DNA of 36,503 nt from Chthoniobacterales bacterium (lineage in GTDB: Bacteria; Verrucomicrobiota; Verrucomicrobiia; Chthoniobacterales; UBA10450): assembly GCA_013821455.1 (NCBI GenBank), contig JACDGS010000039.1:1-36503 (forward strand), given 5' to 3'. The position numbers and the translations under genes were made by a program. The notes beneath the pieces are model-generated. The model searched no databases and was not told where the DNA came from. It was given only the letters and a program-made list of their open reading frames with translations. Shown one piece after another: positions 1 to 9,925 of this stretch (the first letter of the stretch is position 1; each line of letters starts with the position of its first letter).

Positions 1-28
1 ACGGGCTGACAGCCCGTCCTCCCCGGAT
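1..28. repeat. Right end of a REPIN-like repeat (family A), cut by the window edge
   Basis: The first 28 bases contain a short hairpin (ACGGGCT then AGCCCGT) followed by CCTCCCCGGAT. The same end sequence closes three complete elements at 16294-16478, 22634-22849 and 34391-34607, so this is very probably the right arm of a fourth copy. It lies downstream of the M20 peptidase gene. No coding capacity is seen. Confidence 0.75.
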
Positions 29-61
29 TTCCGACTACCGCACTCGTTAGGCGACACGGAG

Positions 62-1399
62 TTATTTTTTCATTAAATCCAAGACCGCGGTCGCGACGCC
101 GATGACGCCAATCTTGATCGTCGGTTCCGGCACGGGGGCGAACTTCGGCGAGTGCAAGCTCGGCAACGGCTCGCCGCCCTTTTCGCTCGCCGCGATTTTT
201 GCCGGATCGACCGCGCCGATCCAGAAATCGCAGGCTGGGATGGAGTGATCCGGCAGACTGAATTCCGAGAAATCTTCGCCGCCCATCGTCGGATCTTTTT
301 GCACCACGTTCCCGTCGCCGAGCACGCTCTTCCAATCTTTGGCCAGCCGCGCAGTCAGCTCCGGATTGTTGTAGGTCGCGGGCGTGAATTCATCCTCCTC
401 CACTTTTACGATCGGCATTTTGTCCTCGGGAAAACCGCCGGCGATCGCCATCCCTTTGGCCACGCGCGCGATCGCGTCGAGCACGTGTTTGCGCACCTCC
501 GCTTTATAGGTGCGCACGGTGACCTGCATCTTCACTTCGTCGGAAATGATGTTGTGCTTCGTCCCGCCGTGGATCGACCCGACGGTGATCACGATCGGAT
601 CGAGCGGGTTGTTCTCGCGGCTTACGATCGTTTGCAATCCGAGGACGATCTGGGCCGCGAGCACGACTGGGTCCTTTGTCTTGTGCGGATACGCGCCGTG
701 ACCGCCGACGCCGCGGACTGTGATATCAACCGAATCGACATTGGCCTGCACGTAACCGGGGACGTAAGCGATCTTGCCCGTCTCGAGTTCGGCGTTGTCG
801 TGAAACCCGATCGCGAAATTTGGTTTCGGGAATTTCGTGTAAAGACCGTCGGCAAGGAGCGCCTTCGCGCCGGAACCGGTTTCCTCCGCGGGCTGCCCGA
901 CGAAAACGAGAGTGCCGTGCCACTGGTCTTTCAGTTTCGCGAGCACGCGCGCCGCGCCAATGAAGAGAGCCATGTGCGCGTCGTGCCCGCAGGCATGCAT
1001 GACGTGGACTTCTTTCCCGTCGTTATTCTTCGTCGTGACCTTGCTCGCGTAAGGCAGCCCAGTCGCTTCCTCGACCGGGAGCGCGTCCATGTCCGTGCGA
1101 ACAAGCACCGTCGGGCCGTCGCCATTTTTCATCACGCCGACCACGCCATAACTCGTTAGGCCAGGCATTTCGTATTTGCCGAAGTGATCGGTCACCTCGC
1201 AGCCCGCGGCTTTCAATTCCTTCGCGACAAGGGCGGAAGTTCGCTCTTCCTGGGTCGATAATTCCGGATGCGCGTGGATGTCCTTGTAAATCGCGAGAAG
1301 CGACGGCAACTCCTGTTCGGCGAGTTGAGTGGGCGTTTCGTCCGCGCGCACGAAGCAGGCGGCAGCGAGGAAAAGGAGCGGCGCGATGAAGAATTTCAT
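62..1399 (-). CDS. Secreted M20-family amidohydrolase (N-acyl amino acid / hippurate hydrolase type)
   Basis: Metal-dependent peptidase of family M20 that would remove the acyl group from N-acylated amino acids or peptides. Seen in the 445-residue product: a signal peptide (residues 1-19, ending CFVRA before DET), the metal-site motifs RTDMDALPVEE (about 101-111), HACGHDAH (about 135-142, Cys137 and His139 as expected in the amidohydrolase branch) and GQPAEETGSGAKA (about 168-180), and a C-terminal GGEDFSEF. An upstream in-frame ATG would add 30 residues running into the divergent larC start, so I take the ATG at 1399, directly before the signal peptide. The signal peptide implies export. Substrate cannot be told from sequence. 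The gene is divergent from larC; the 79-bp gap holds a motif core at 1421. Confidence 0.9.
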   Translation of the reverse strand: MKFFIAPLLFLAAACFVRADETPTQLAEQELPSLLAIYKDIHAHPELSTQEERTSALVAKELKAAGCEVTDHFGKYEMPGLTSYGVVGVMKNGDGPTVLVRTDMDALPVEEATGLPYASKVTTKNNDGKEVHVMHACGHDAHMALFIGAARVLAKLKDQWHGTLVFVGQPAEETGSGAKALLADGLYTKFPKPNFAIGFHDNAELETGKIAYVPGYVQANVDSVDITVRGVGGHGAYPHKTKDPVVLAAQIVLGLQTIVSRENNPLDPIVITVGSIHGGTKHNIISDEVKMQVTVRTYKAEVRKHVLDAIARVAKGMAIAGGFPEDKMPIVKVEEDEFTPATYNNPELTARLAKDWKSVLGDGNVVQKDPTMGGEDFSEFSLPDHSIPACDFWIGAVDPAKIAASEKGGEPLPSLHSPKFAPVPEPTIKIGVIGVATAVLDLMKK

Positions 1400-1478
1400 C
1401 CCGCAGACTAGGGCGGAAATCCTAACGAGCAACGCCGCGCGGCCACGTGTTTTCTTCTGTGCTACGCTGCTCGCGCCG

Positions 1479-2666
1479 ATGAAACGCACGCTCTATCTCG
1501 ACTGCTTTTCCGGCATCAGCGGCGACATGACCGTCGGCGCGCTCTGCGATCTCGGGGCCGCGCCGGCAAAGCTGGAAACGGAGCTGCGGAAACTGTCGTT
1601 AGGCGAAGTGCGTTTCGCGTTCGAACGCCAGTCGCGACAAGGAATCAGCGGGACGAAGTTCGAGGTGCAGGCCGCTGCGTCCGGTCATGCGCATACCCAC
1701 CACGCGGAAATCCGGGAGCGGCTGGAGCGCAGCGGACTTTCGGAGTTCGTTAGGCAAAGGGCGCTTGCCATTTTTCAGCGCATCGCCGAAGCGGAGGCGA
1801 AGATTCACGGCGTGGCCGTCGCAGAAGTCGCATTTCACGAAGTAGGCGCGATCGATTCCATCGCCGATATCGTCGGGGCCTGCGTCGCCTTGGAGGAATT
1901 GGGGCAACCGCGCGTGATTGTCTCGCCGTTGCGCGAAGGGCGCGGCTGGATCGATTGCGCGCATGGGCGTTTCCCGCTCCCGGCGCCGGCGACGCTCGAG
2001 ATTCTGCGCGGCCTAACGATCGAGCAGGTCGATGAGAACTGGGAATCGATCACCCCGACCGGCGCAGCGATCGTGGCGGAATTTGCCGAATCGTTAGGCA
2101 CAATGCCATTCATGAAAATCGAACGCGTCGGTTACGGGATCGGCACCCGCGACCTGCCGAGCCGCCCGAATGTGCTGCGCGCCGTCCTCGGTGAAGCGAT
2201 TTTGCCTAACGACTCCGAAACGGACACGGTGATCGAGATTGAAACTAATCTCGATGATCTCTCTCCGGAATTTACCGGCGCGGCGATTGAGCGGCTGCTC
2301 GCGCTCGGCGCGCTCGACGTCACCCTCACGCCGGTGCAGATGAAAAAGAATCGGCCGGGCGTGCGCCTCTCTGTCCTCTGTGAGCCGGCGCTGGAGCAAA
2401 AAATTGTTCGTCTTCTGCTCACTGAAACGAGCGCGTTCGGCGTGCGCCGATGCGAAAAGCGGCGCTACAAACTCAAGCGGCGTTTCGAGAAAGTGGCCAC
2501 GCCGTTTGGCGAGATTTCCCTCAAGCTTGGATTGCTCGACGGCGAAGTGGTGCAGATCGCACCGGAGTTTGAAAGCTGCCGCGCCGCCGCCGAGCGCACC
2601 GGGCAAAGCCTGCGCCTCGTCTATCAGGCGGCGCTGTCAGCCTTTGACCGGAAGGGCGCTTCGTAA
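1479..2666 (+). CDS. larC: LarC, nickel-pincer cofactor biosynthesis protein
   Basis: LarC (formerly DUF111) is the nickel insertase that completes the nickel-pincer nucleotide cofactor of lactate racemase and related LarA enzymes. Seen: the family start [13 protein letters not shown], a His-rich AHTHHAEI segment, the [17 protein letters not shown] motif, and the C-terminal half beginning [12 protein letters not shown]. The 395-residue length is close to the usual full-length protein in one frame, so there is no sign of the frameshifted LarC1/LarC2 arrangement known in some lactobacilli. I use the ATG at 1479; longer reading frames overlap the divergent M20 gene. No larA, larB or larE is present here, so the partners must lie elsewhere. 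It contains five copies of the dispersed motif, giving SLG, VR, LT and PND at the protein level. Confidence 0.92.
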   Translation: MKRTLYLDCFSGISGDMTVGALCDLGAAPAKLETELRKLSLGEVRFAFERQSRQGISGTKFEVQAAASGHAHTHHAEIRERLERSGLSEFVRQRALAIFQRIAEAEAKIHGVAVAEVAFHEVGAIDSIADIVGACVALEELGQPRVIVSPLREGRGWIDCAHGRFPLPAPATLEILRGLTIEQVDENWESITPTGAAIVAEFAESLGTMPFMKIERVGYGIGTRDLPSRPNVLRAVLGEAILPNDSETDTVIEIETNLDDLSPEFTGAAIERLLALGALDVTLTPVQMKKNRPGVRLSVLCEPALEQKIVRLLLTETSAFGVRRCEKRRYKLKRRFEKVATPFGEISLKLGLLDGEVVQIAPEFESCRAAAERTGQSLRLVYQAALSAFDRKGAS

Positions 2667-2757
2667 GCGCCGTCCGCTTGGCGTGAGTCGCCGCACGCGA
2701 AAGGCCGGGCAAACCCGATTCATTTTACAGAGACTTCCCCTACGAAATTGCCTAACG

Positions 2758-4350
2758 ATGGAGCAACCACCGAATCAAAAAATGCCCGCCGGCCTTGAAG
2801 TGCGCGGCGAAATCACCGCGGCCTTCGCCGAAATTCTCACCCCGGAAGCGCTCGCCTTCGTCGCGAAATTGCACCGGGCTTTCAACCCGCGGCGTCTCGA
2901 AGACCTCGCTCGCCGGGAAGAACGCCAGGCGGCGCTCGATCGCGGCGAGACATTGGATTTTTTACCGGAGACAAAAAAAATCCGAGACAGCGACTGGAGC
3001 TGCGCGCCGATTCCATCAGACATCCGCGATCGCCGAGTCGAGATCACCGGCCCGACCGATCGCAAAATGGTGATCAACGCACTTAATTCCGGCGCGAAAA
3101 TTTTCATGGCCGATTTCGAGGATGCAAACTCGCCGACCTGGGAAAACATGATCGGAGGCCAGATCAATCTGCGCGACGCGATTCGGCGGACAATCGAGTT
3201 CACGAATCCGAATGGGAAAAAATATCGGCTCAACGAGCAGGTCGCCGTTCTCATGCCTCGGCCGCGCGGCTGGCATTTGGTCGAGAAGCATTTGGTCGTC
3301 GATGGCCAGCCGATCGCCGGAGGTCTGTTCGATTTTGGGCTCTTCTTCTTTCACAATGCGAAGGAGCTGATCGCACGCGGGAGCGGTCCGTATTTTTATT
3401 TGCCGAAAATGGAAAGCCATCTTGAGGCACGCATTTGGAACGATGTTTTCAAACTCGCGCAGGACGAGATGGGGATTCTGCAGGGGACGATCCGCGCCAC
3501 GGTGCTGATCGAGACGATCCCGGCTGCGTTCGAGATGGACGAGATTCTTTACGAGCTGCGCGAACACTCCGCCGGGCTGAATTGCGGCCGCTGGGATTAC
3601 ATTTTTTCCTGTATCAAACGCTTCCGCAACAAACCCGATTTTCTCCTCGCCGATCGCGCGTTGATCACGATGACAACGCATTTTATGCGCTCCTACTCGC
3701 TCCTTTGCATCGAGACTTGTCATCGCCGGAAGACCTTCGCGATGGGCGGAATGGCGGCGCAAATTCCGGTGAAAGACAATCCGGCGGCGAATGAAGAAGC
3801 GTTCGCGAAAGTGCGCGCGGACAAGGAACGCGAAGCACGCGACGGGCACGACGGAACCTGGGTCGCGCACCCCGGCATGGTGCAGCTGGCGCTCGATGCT
3901 TTTAATGCCGCAATGCCGCAGCCTAACCAGATCGAGCGTCAGCCTAACGATGTTGCCGTGACCGCGAGAGACCTGCTCGATTTCGCTCCGAGCGGCCCGA
4001 TTACGGAAGCGGGCTTTCGGCAAAACATCAGCGTCGGTGTGCAATATCTGGAGGCGTGGCTGCGCGGACATGGTGCGGTGCCGCTGTTCAATCTGATGGA
4101 AGACGCGGCCACCGCGGAGATCTCGCGTGCGCAAGTCTGGCAATGGATCCGCCATCCGGACGGTGTTTTGCAAGATGGACGGAAAGTGACGAAGGAACTT
4201 TTTCGCAGCGTGCTCGCGGAGGAATTGGGGAAGGTGAAGCGCTCTGAACGCGATCGATTCGAGGCGGCGCGCGAACTTTTCGACAAGATTACAACCGATG
4301 ACGAGTTCGCCGAATTTTTGACATTGCCGGGTTATGAGAAGCTCGATTGA
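2758..4350 (+). CDS. aceB: Malate synthase A
   Basis: Condenses glyoxylate with acetyl-CoA to malate, the second step of the glyoxylate bypass, in the cytoplasm. The 530-residue product matches malate synthase A in length and carries the family signature around [15 protein letters not shown], preceded by [15 protein letters not shown] and followed by [16 protein letters not shown]. The start ATG at 2758 shares its first base with a copy of the dispersed motif (2750-2758), and no Shine-Dalgarno sequence is visible before it. It begins 91 bp after larC, and is followed by a perfect 30-bp inverted repeat and then aceA and aceK, giving the classic aceBAK order. A 482-residue antisense reading frame across this gene is a shadow. 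Confidence 0.97.
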   Translation: MEQPPNQKMPAGLEVRGEITAAFAEILTPEALAFVAKLHRAFNPRRLEDLARREERQAALDRGETLDFLPETKKIRDSDWSCAPIPSDIRDRRVEITGPTDRKMVINALNSGAKIFMADFEDANSPTWENMIGGQINLRDAIRRTIEFTNPNGKKYRLNEQVAVLMPRPRGWHLVEKHLVVDGQPIAGGLFDFGLFFFHNAKELIARGSGPYFYLPKMESHLEARIWNDVFKLAQDEMGILQGTIRATVLIETIPAAFEMDEILYELREHSAGLNCGRWDYIFSCIKRFRNKPDFLLADRALITMTTHFMRSYSLLCIETCHRRKTFAMGGMAAQIPVKDNPAANEEAFAKVRADKEREARDGHDGTWVAHPGMVQLALDAFNAAMPQPNQIERQPNDVAVTARDLLDFAPSGPITEAGFRQNISVGVQYLEAWLRGHGAVPLFNLMEDAATAEISRAQVWQWIRHPDGVLQDGRKVTKELFRSVLAEELGKVKRSERDRFEAARELFDKITTDDEFAEFLTLPGYEKLD

Positions 4351-4353
4351 TCT

Positions 4354-4484
4354 GGGGAGCGCACGCGCCTCGCGTGCTGGTTTCGGCGCCGCGCCGAAAC
4401 GAACTTTTTCCGGCAATGATCCCACAATGACGCCCGGGTTTGCGCGAGGCGCACAAACCAGCACGCGAGGCGCGTGCGCTCCCC
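4354..4484. repeat. Perfect 30-bp inverted repeat in the aceB-aceA gap
   Basis: Arm 4354-4383 (starts GGGGAGCGCACGCG) is exactly complementary to arm 4455-4484 (ends CGTGCGCTCCCC), with a 71-base spacer. The spacer starts with a second small hairpin (TTTCGGCG/CGCCGAAA, sharing the last bases of the first arm). The right arm ends directly before the aceA Shine-Dalgarno sequence at 4485-4491. It may be a mobile REPIN-like doublet, and as RNA it would put a very stable stem between the two cistrons, which could protect or stop the transcript from either side. No other copy is seen in this window. Confidence 0.9.
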
Positions 4485-4491
4485 GGAGGAG
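4485..4491 (+). promoter_or_regulatory. Shine-Dalgarno sequence deciding the aceA TTG start
   Basis: GGAGGAG stands six bases before TTG at 4498. It is one of the few strong ribosome binding sites in the window. It directly follows the 3' arm of the inverted repeat, so folding of that repeat could change its access. Confidence 0.75.
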
Positions 4492-4497
4492 ATTATC

Positions 4498-5757
4498 TTG
4501 AACAAATCGACATCTGATTGGAAGAACAACCCACGCTGGAAGGGCGTGAAGCGCCCTTACTCGTTAGGCGACGTCCAGCGCCTGCAAGGCAGCGTTGTGC
4601 CTGAGTACACCCTCGCACGGCGCGGCGCGGAAAAGCTTTGGGATTTGCTGCACGCGGAATCTTTCATTCCAGCTCTTGGCGCGCTCACCGGCAACCAGGC
4701 CGTACAGCAAGTGCGCGCGGGACTGAAAGCAATTTATCTCAGCGGCTGGCAGGTCGCGGCCGACGCGAATCTCGCTGGCCAGATGTATCCCGACCAAAGT
4801 CTCTATCCGGCAAACAGCGTTCCCGCAGTCGTTAGGCGGATTAATCAGGCGTTGCAGCGCGCCGACCAGATCGATCACGCGGTAGGGAAAAGCGACGTCG
4901 ATTGGTTCGTCCCGATCGTGGCGGATGCGGAAGCCGGCTTTGGCGGTCCGCTTAACGTTTTCGAATTAATTAAAGCGATGATCGAAGCGGGCGCAGCGGG
5001 CGTTCATCTGGAAGACCAGCTCGCCAGCGAAAAAAAGTGCGGACACATGGGCGGCAAAGTTCTTGTCCCAACGCGCGCCGCGATTGCGCATCTCGTCGCC
5101 GGGCGGCTTGCCGCCGACGTCGCGGGCGTGCCAACGATTCTTATCGCGCGCACCGATGCGGGCGGCGCAGCTCTTCTCACGAGTGATATTGACGAGCGCG
5201 ATCACGACTTCGTGACCGGCGACCGGACCGCCGAAGGTTTCTTCCGTGTTCGCGCCGGAATCGATCAGGCGATTGCGCGCGGGTTAAGTTACGCGCCTTA
5301 CGCCGATCTGCTCTGGTTCGAAACTTCGAAACCGGATTTGGAAGAAGCGAAGAAATTTGCCGAACAAATTCACGCAAAATTTTCCGGCAAATTGCTGGCC
5401 TATAATTGTTCTCCGTCCTTCAACTGGAAAGCGAAACTCGATCGCCTAACGATCGAGAAATTCCAGCGCGAACTCGGCGCGCTCGGCTACAAATTCCAAT
5501 TCGTCACCCTGGCCGGATTTCACGCGCTCAACTACAGCATGTTCAAACTGGCGCATGATTATCGCGACCGTGGGATGGCTGCTTACTCCGAGCTGCAGGA
5601 AGCGGAATTCGCCGCCGAAGCCGACGGATACACCGCGACCAAACATCAGCACGAAGTCGGCACCGGCTACTTCGACGAAGTGGCGCGCGTGATTTCCGGC
5701 GGAGAATCTTCCACCGGTGCGTTGCGAGGTTCGACCGAAGAAGAGCAGTTTCATTGA
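4498..5757 (+). CDS. aceA: Isocitrate lyase
   Basis: Cleaves isocitrate to glyoxylate and succinate, the first step of the glyoxylate bypass. Seen: the active-site motif KKCGHMGGK with Cys181, the preceding DAEAGFGG and [10 protein letters not shown] segments that bind Mg and substrate, and FNWKAKL near the C-terminus. The 419-residue length fits the short bacterial form. I choose the TTG at 4498 because GGAGGAG at 4485-4491 sits six bases before it; the alternative GTG at 4474 lies inside the inverted-repeat arm and has no such signal. The stop overlaps the aceK start by three bases within TTGA, so translation is probably coupled. Confidence 0.96.
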   Translation: MNKSTSDWKNNPRWKGVKRPYSLGDVQRLQGSVVPEYTLARRGAEKLWDLLHAESFIPALGALTGNQAVQQVRAGLKAIYLSGWQVAADANLAGQMYPDQSLYPANSVPAVVRRINQALQRADQIDHAVGKSDVDWFVPIVADAEAGFGGPLNVFELIKAMIEAGAAGVHLEDQLASEKKCGHMGGKVLVPTRAAIAHLVAGRLAADVAGVPTILIARTDAGGAALLTSDIDERDHDFVTGDRTAEGFFRVRAGIDQAIARGLSYAPYADLLWFETSKPDLEEAKKFAEQIHAKFSGKLLAYNCSPSFNWKAKLDRLTIEKFQRELGALGYKFQFVTLAGFHALNYSMFKLAHDYRDRGMAAYSELQEAEFAAEADGYTATKHQHEVGTGYFDEVARVISGGESSTGALRGSTEEEQFH

Positions 5758-7499
5758 GCTCCGCGCTTCCCTCTGCCAGCCTAACCGACAGCCGGTTGGC
5801 AGCCCTCTGCGCGGAGGAAACGCGGAACGCATTCGGCGATTACGAGTCGCGTTTCGGTGCGATCACCGTGCGCGCGCGTGAACGTTTTCTGGCGCGTGAC
5901 TGGCGCGGCAGCCACGACGACGCGGCCGAGCGGCTGCGTCTTTATTCGAGCGTGCTCGATGGCCTAACGAACCGAGTGACGGAGCTGATGGGCGAGCGGC
6001 TGCAGGAACGCGCCGTCTGGCAGGCGATAAAAGCGGTGTATTCGTCGCTCATCTCCCAGTCGATCCGGTGGGAAGTCGCCGAGAGTTTTTTCAATTCTCT
6101 GACCCGCCGTGTTTTTGCCACGGAAGGCGTTGAGCAGACGATTGAGTTTGTCGATACCGATTTCGACGCGCCGCCGGCGGTGCATGAGGCCGAACTTTGT
6201 CGCGCGTCCGCCGGCGCCGTTTTGACCGACTTAATCTCCGGCGCCCTAACGAATGCAGAGAGCGGTTTTGCTCACGATAAGTGGTGCGACCTGCAGGATG
6301 CCATCGCGACGGCGGCGGATCGGATTTCGGCGAAGATCACGGCACAAACAGCGACACGTCTGGAAATATTTCGCGGCGTTTTCTACCGCGGTCGCGGCGC
6401 ATATTTTGTCGGACGAATCCTCGCCGGCGAGCAGGCGGTTCCCCTGGCATTCTGCGTGCGCCATCCCGATGAAAGCGGGCTCACCCTCGATGCGGTTTTG
6501 ATCGGCGAAGGGGATCTCGCGATTCTGTTTTCGTACACCCGCGCCTATTTCCGCGTCGCCACGGCGTCGCCCTTCGAATTGGTGCAATGGCTGCGTGAGT
6601 TAATGCCGCAAAAGCGCACGGCGGACCTCTACAACGCGATCGGTTTCAACCGGCATGCGAAGACCGATTTCTATCGCGACTTCGTTAGGCATCTGCAAAA
6701 TTCCGGTGATCGTTTCGTCGCCGCGGAGGGCGCGCGCGGGATGGTCATGCTCGTCTTCACGCTCCCGAGTTACGATGTCGTTTTTAAGCTGGTGCGCGAC
6801 AAATTCGATGCGCCCAAAGACATCGATCGCGCGGACGTGCTGCGGCGTTACCGGCTGGTCTTCGAACATGATCGCGCCGGCCGCCTGGTGGAAGCGCACG
6901 AGTTCGAGCATCTGCGCATTCCGCGCGATCGGTTTGAATCTTCGCTGCTCGAGGAACTCACGCGCGACGCGAGCAAGACGGTAAAGATCGACGGCACCGA
7001 TGTAGTGATCGCGCACGCCTACGTCGAGCGCCGCGTCCGCCCGCTCAATCTTTTCTTCGCCGAATGCGACGAAGAAGCCGCGATCGCCGCAGCTTGTGAT
7101 TGGGGACAATCGATCAAGGATCTGGCGCGCTCGAATATTTTCGCGGGTGATTTGTTGACGAAAAATTTTGGTCTCACCCGGCGCGGGCGCGTTGTCTTCT
7201 ACGATTACGACGAGCTGGCCATGCTCACCGATCTCAACTTTCGCGCCATGCCGCAGGCGCAAAGTTACGACGAAGAGATGTCGGCGGAGCCCTGGTTTTC
7301 GGTTCGGCCTAACGACATTTTCCCTGAGGAATTTCCGAGCTTTCTTTCCTTTCCTCCGGCAGCCCGGGATGCGCTCTTCGCGCGCCACGGCGATTTGTTT
7401 CGCCCGGATTTCTGGCGCGGAGTGCAGGAGAAATTGCGCGCAGGCGAGCTGCCGGAAATCCCGCCGTATGCGCGCGAGCGGAGAGTGACTTCGACGTAG
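5754..7499 (+). CDS. aceK: Isocitrate dehydrogenase kinase/phosphatase
   Basis: AceK phosphorylates and dephosphorylates isocitrate dehydrogenase, deciding how carbon divides between the TCA cycle and the glyoxylate bypass. The 581-residue product has the family length and its main motifs: the nucleotide-binding region [20 protein letters not shown] (about 320-339), [11 protein letters not shown], the catalytic segment [18 protein letters not shown], then [14 protein letters not shown] with the conserved acidic pair. It starts at a TTG overlapping the aceA stop. AceK is known chiefly from Proteobacteria, so its presence here in a complete aceBAK order in a probable verrucomicrobial genome is notable. 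Base composition and the density of the dispersed motif (four copies) match its neighbours, so any transfer would be old. Confidence 0.95.
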   Translation: MSSALPSASLTDSRLAALCAEETRNAFGDYESRFGAITVRARERFLARDWRGSHDDAAERLRLYSSVLDGLTNRVTELMGERLQERAVWQAIKAVYSSLISQSIRWEVAESFFNSLTRRVFATEGVEQTIEFVDTDFDAPPAVHEAELCRASAGAVLTDLISGALTNAESGFAHDKWCDLQDAIATAADRISAKITAQTATRLEIFRGVFYRGRGAYFVGRILAGEQAVPLAFCVRHPDESGLTLDAVLIGEGDLAILFSYTRAYFRVATASPFELVQWLRELMPQKRTADLYNAIGFNRHAKTDFYRDFVRHLQNSGDRFVAAEGARGMVMLVFTLPSYDVVFKLVRDKFDAPKDIDRADVLRRYRLVFEHDRAGRLVEAHEFEHLRIPRDRFESSLLEELTRDASKTVKIDGTDVVIAHAYVERRVRPLNLFFAECDEEAAIAAACDWGQSIKDLARSNIFAGDLLTKNFGLTRRGRVVFYDYDELAMLTDLNFRAMPQAQSYDEEMSAEPWFSVRPNDIFPEEFPSFLSFPPAARDALFARHGDLFRPDFWRGVQEKLRAGELPEIPPYARERRVTST

Positions 7500-7523
7500 C
7501 CGAGCCGGGTCCGAAAAATACTT

Positions 7524-7622
7524 GTCATCCCGAGCCGCGCAGACGGCGAGGGACCCCGCAGTCGCTCACACGCGTTCTGAGTCTGTGAGGTTCCTCGCCG
7601 TCCTTCGGCGGCTCGGAATGAC
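7524..7622. repeat. Family B hairpin repeat (GTCATCCC type) between aceK and the polymerase gene
   Basis: GTCATCCCGAGCCG at the left pairs with CGGCTCGGAATGAC at the right; the inner parts (GGCGAGGGACC and GGTTCCTCGCC) also pair. It fills most of the aceK to polB gap and ends just before the polymerase start. Related copies: 24433-24565 complete, 13460-13497 one arm, 36468-36503 cut by the window edge. Confidence 0.85.
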
Positions 7623-7648
7623 AGCCAAGCTGTGCCATCGTCTCGGCG

Positions 7649-9850
7649 ATGGCTTTCGAGGATAACCAACTTCTTTTCGGCTCCGATCCGACGGCGCGAA
7701 TCGTTGCGATCGAGCTCGGCGACACCGGAACCGTGAAAGTTTATCGGCGCGAAAAAGATGGCTCAACCGTCTGCGACACCGAGGACTTTCATCCTTTCGT
7801 CTGGGCAGACAGCGACGTGGCCGATCTTGGCCTAACGAACGCAGAAAAGCTGGCGGGCGATCTGAAATACGGTTGGCTCGTGACGACGAACAGCTGGAAG
7901 GAACTGATCGCGCTGCGCAACGGTTTAAAGAACGCGGGCCGCGGTTATTTCGCGCTGAGCGATCCGGTGCAGCATTATCTTACGCACACCGGGCGCACGC
8001 TTTTCAAGCAGTTGCCGTTTGCGGAGCTGAAGCGAATGCAGCTGGAAGTGCTATCGTTCGCCGGCGGCGATCTCGAGGCGACGGCGGACGATCACATCAC
8101 GAGCATTGCCCTCGCGGATAACAGCGGTTGGGAGGAGTTGATCGTGATCGATCCGAACGCGATCGAGGAATCAGAGCGCGCCGCGATTAAGCGCCTAACG
8201 AGTCTAATCAAAGAGCGCGATCCGGATGTGATCGAAGGCCATAATCTTTTCAAATTCGACCTGCCCCTTCTCGTCGCGCGCGCGCGGAAGGCGAAAACGA
8301 AACTCGATTGGGGACGCAGCGGTGGCTTCCTCCGTTCGCGTCCTTCGCGTCTGCAAATAGCGGAGAAGACGATCGATTATCCGAAGTTTACCGTCGAGGG
8401 TCGGCACTTTGTGGACACGTTTCTGCTCGCGCAGTTCTACGACGTGGGCATGCGCACCTTGTCTGGTTTCGAGCGCACAGATGTCGCGCAGCATTTTGGC
8501 CTAACGAGTATAACTGAAGTGTCACAGTTATCCGGCAAGGAATTGCAAGGTGCCTGGACTAACGACATTTCGCGCTACCGCGAGCGAGCTCTTTGCGCGG
8601 TGAAGGAAACGCGCGCGGTGGCCGATCTCCTAAGTCCAAGCTACTTCATCCAGACACAGATATTTCCTTATAACTACCAGGACGTGATCGTGAGGGGAAA
8701 TGCCACCCGGATCAACGCGCTCTTCCTGCGCGAATACTTCCGCAAACGCCACAGCATTCCCGAAATGCCAATGGCGCGCGGCTTTCAAGGCGGTTACACC
8801 GACATTTTCTTTACCGGCGTCGCGCGCGACGTTTGGCATTGCGACGTCGCTTCGCTTTATCCCTCGATCATGTTGCAGTTCGATTGCTTCCCGGTGACGG
8901 ACCAGTTGCAGATGTTTCGCAGCCTCCTGACCGACCTGCGCACCTTCCGCTTGCAGGCGAAGTCCGACATGCGCGAGGCGAAGGACGAGCCGGCGCGACG
9001 CTACTTCCACGCCCTGCAAAATACCTTCAAGATTCTCATTAACAGCTTCTACGGCTACCTCGGTTTCGCCCAGGGGCATTTCGCCGACTTCGAAGCCGCC
9101 GCGCGAGTGACCCAGATAGGACGTGACCTACTCAAGAAGATGATCGACTGGCTTAAAGCCCAGGGCGCGCAAGTCATCGAAGTCGATACCGACGGCATCT
9201 ATTTCGTCCCGCCTAACGAGTATAAGATCGGCGACTTGCGCCATGGGCTGGCGCAAGAGTTACCGCCCGGCATCGAAGTAGAATTCGACGAGCACTTCGA
9301 AGCCATGTTCAGCTATAAGGCGAAGAACTACGCGCTCCTCGACCAGAAGGGCGAAGTCACCTTGAAAGGCGGCGCCTTAAAGTCGCGCGGACTGGAGAAG
9401 TTCCAGCGCGTTTTTCTGGAGGAAATGATCAAGCTCCTCATGCAGGAAAAGCCGGAGGAGATCGCGAAGTTGCGCGAAGAGTTCGAGCAGAAAATCCGCG
9501 GTCGCGGCTGGCCGATCGAGATGCTGATGAAGACCGACACGTTGCAGGATTCGCTCGAGAAGTATCGCCAAAAAATCGCGGGTGGCGGCCGCAACCGCGC
9601 CGCCGCCTACGAGCTCGCCCTAACGAGCGGCCGCAGCTATAAACCGGGCGACCAAATTAGTTACTACGTCAAAGCCACTCCGAAAAAGGTCGCCGCCTAC
9701 GAAGCCGCCAAACTGGTGACCGACTTCGACCCGCAAAACCGCGATGAAAACGTCGACTATTACGCCGCCAAGCTCGGGGAGCTGATGAAGAAGTTCGGTC
9801 ACGTGCAGTCTTCGCCGACGGAGCAGAAGCAAGGCAGTCTGTTACTTTGA
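7649..9850 (+). CDS. Family B DNA polymerase with degenerate proofreading site
   Basis: DNA-directed DNA polymerase of family B (the E. coli Pol II / archaeal PolB superfamily), 733 residues. Polymerase motifs are intact: motif A DVASLYPSIM with Asp399, motif B KILINSFYGYLG with Lys461, and motif C VDTDGIYF with Asp513 and Asp515. In the exonuclease domain only Exo II is clear (GHNLFKFD, Asn199 and Asp204). At the expected Exo I position (about 129-136) the sequence reads RMQLEVLS rather than the usual D-x-E, and at Exo III (about 313-320) RALCAVKE lacks the usual Tyr-x3-Asp. I infer weak or absent 3'-5' proofreading. The short N-terminus and the WEELIVID region fit a bacterial branch of the family. 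The start at 7649 follows a hairpin repeat; five copies of the dispersed motif lie inside. Confidence 0.93.
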   Translation: MAFEDNQLLFGSDPTARIVAIELGDTGTVKVYRREKDGSTVCDTEDFHPFVWADSDVADLGLTNAEKLAGDLKYGWLVTTNSWKELIALRNGLKNAGRGYFALSDPVQHYLTHTGRTLFKQLPFAELKRMQLEVLSFAGGDLEATADDHITSIALADNSGWEELIVIDPNAIEESERAAIKRLTSLIKERDPDVIEGHNLFKFDLPLLVARARKAKTKLDWGRSGGFLRSRPSRLQIAEKTIDYPKFTVEGRHFVDTFLLAQFYDVGMRTLSGFERTDVAQHFGLTSITEVSQLSGKELQGAWTNDISRYRERALCAVKETRAVADLLSPSYFIQTQIFPYNYQDVIVRGNATRINALFLREYFRKRHSIPEMPMARGFQGGYTDIFFTGVARDVWHCDVASLYPSIMLQFDCFPVTDQLQMFRSLLTDLRTFRLQAKSDMREAKDEPARRYFHALQNTFKILINSFYGYLGFAQGHFADFEAAARVTQIGRDLLKKMIDWLKAQGAQVIEVDTDGIYFVPPNEYKIGDLRHGLAQELPPGIEVEFDEHFEAMFSYKAKNYALLDQKGEVTLKGGALKSRGLEKFQRVFLEEMIKLLMQEKPEEIAKLREEFEQKIRGRGWPIEMLMKTDTLQDSLEKYRQKIAGGGRNRAAAYELALTSGRSYKPGDQISYYVKATPKKVAAYEAAKLVTDFDPQNRDENVDYYAAKLGELMKKFGHVQSSPTEQKQGSLLL

Positions 9851-9925
9851 GAATCTGCCACCGCGACAAGGCCCAAGAGGTGGTGAAGTCCTTTACTCGT
9901 TAGGCTGATCGGTCTTGCCTGACGA

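Noticed and set aside
152-1159. 335-codon plus-strand open frame
   Set aside because: It is antisense to the M20 peptidase, whose motifs are unmistakable; the product shows no domain.
3016-4464. 482-codon open frame on the minus strand
   Set aside because: It lies fully across aceB, is rich in Arg and His and has no domain; it is a high-GC shadow.
4474-4497. GTG start of aceA
   Set aside because: It lies within the inverted-repeat arm and has no ribosome binding site, while the TTG at 4498 has a strong one.
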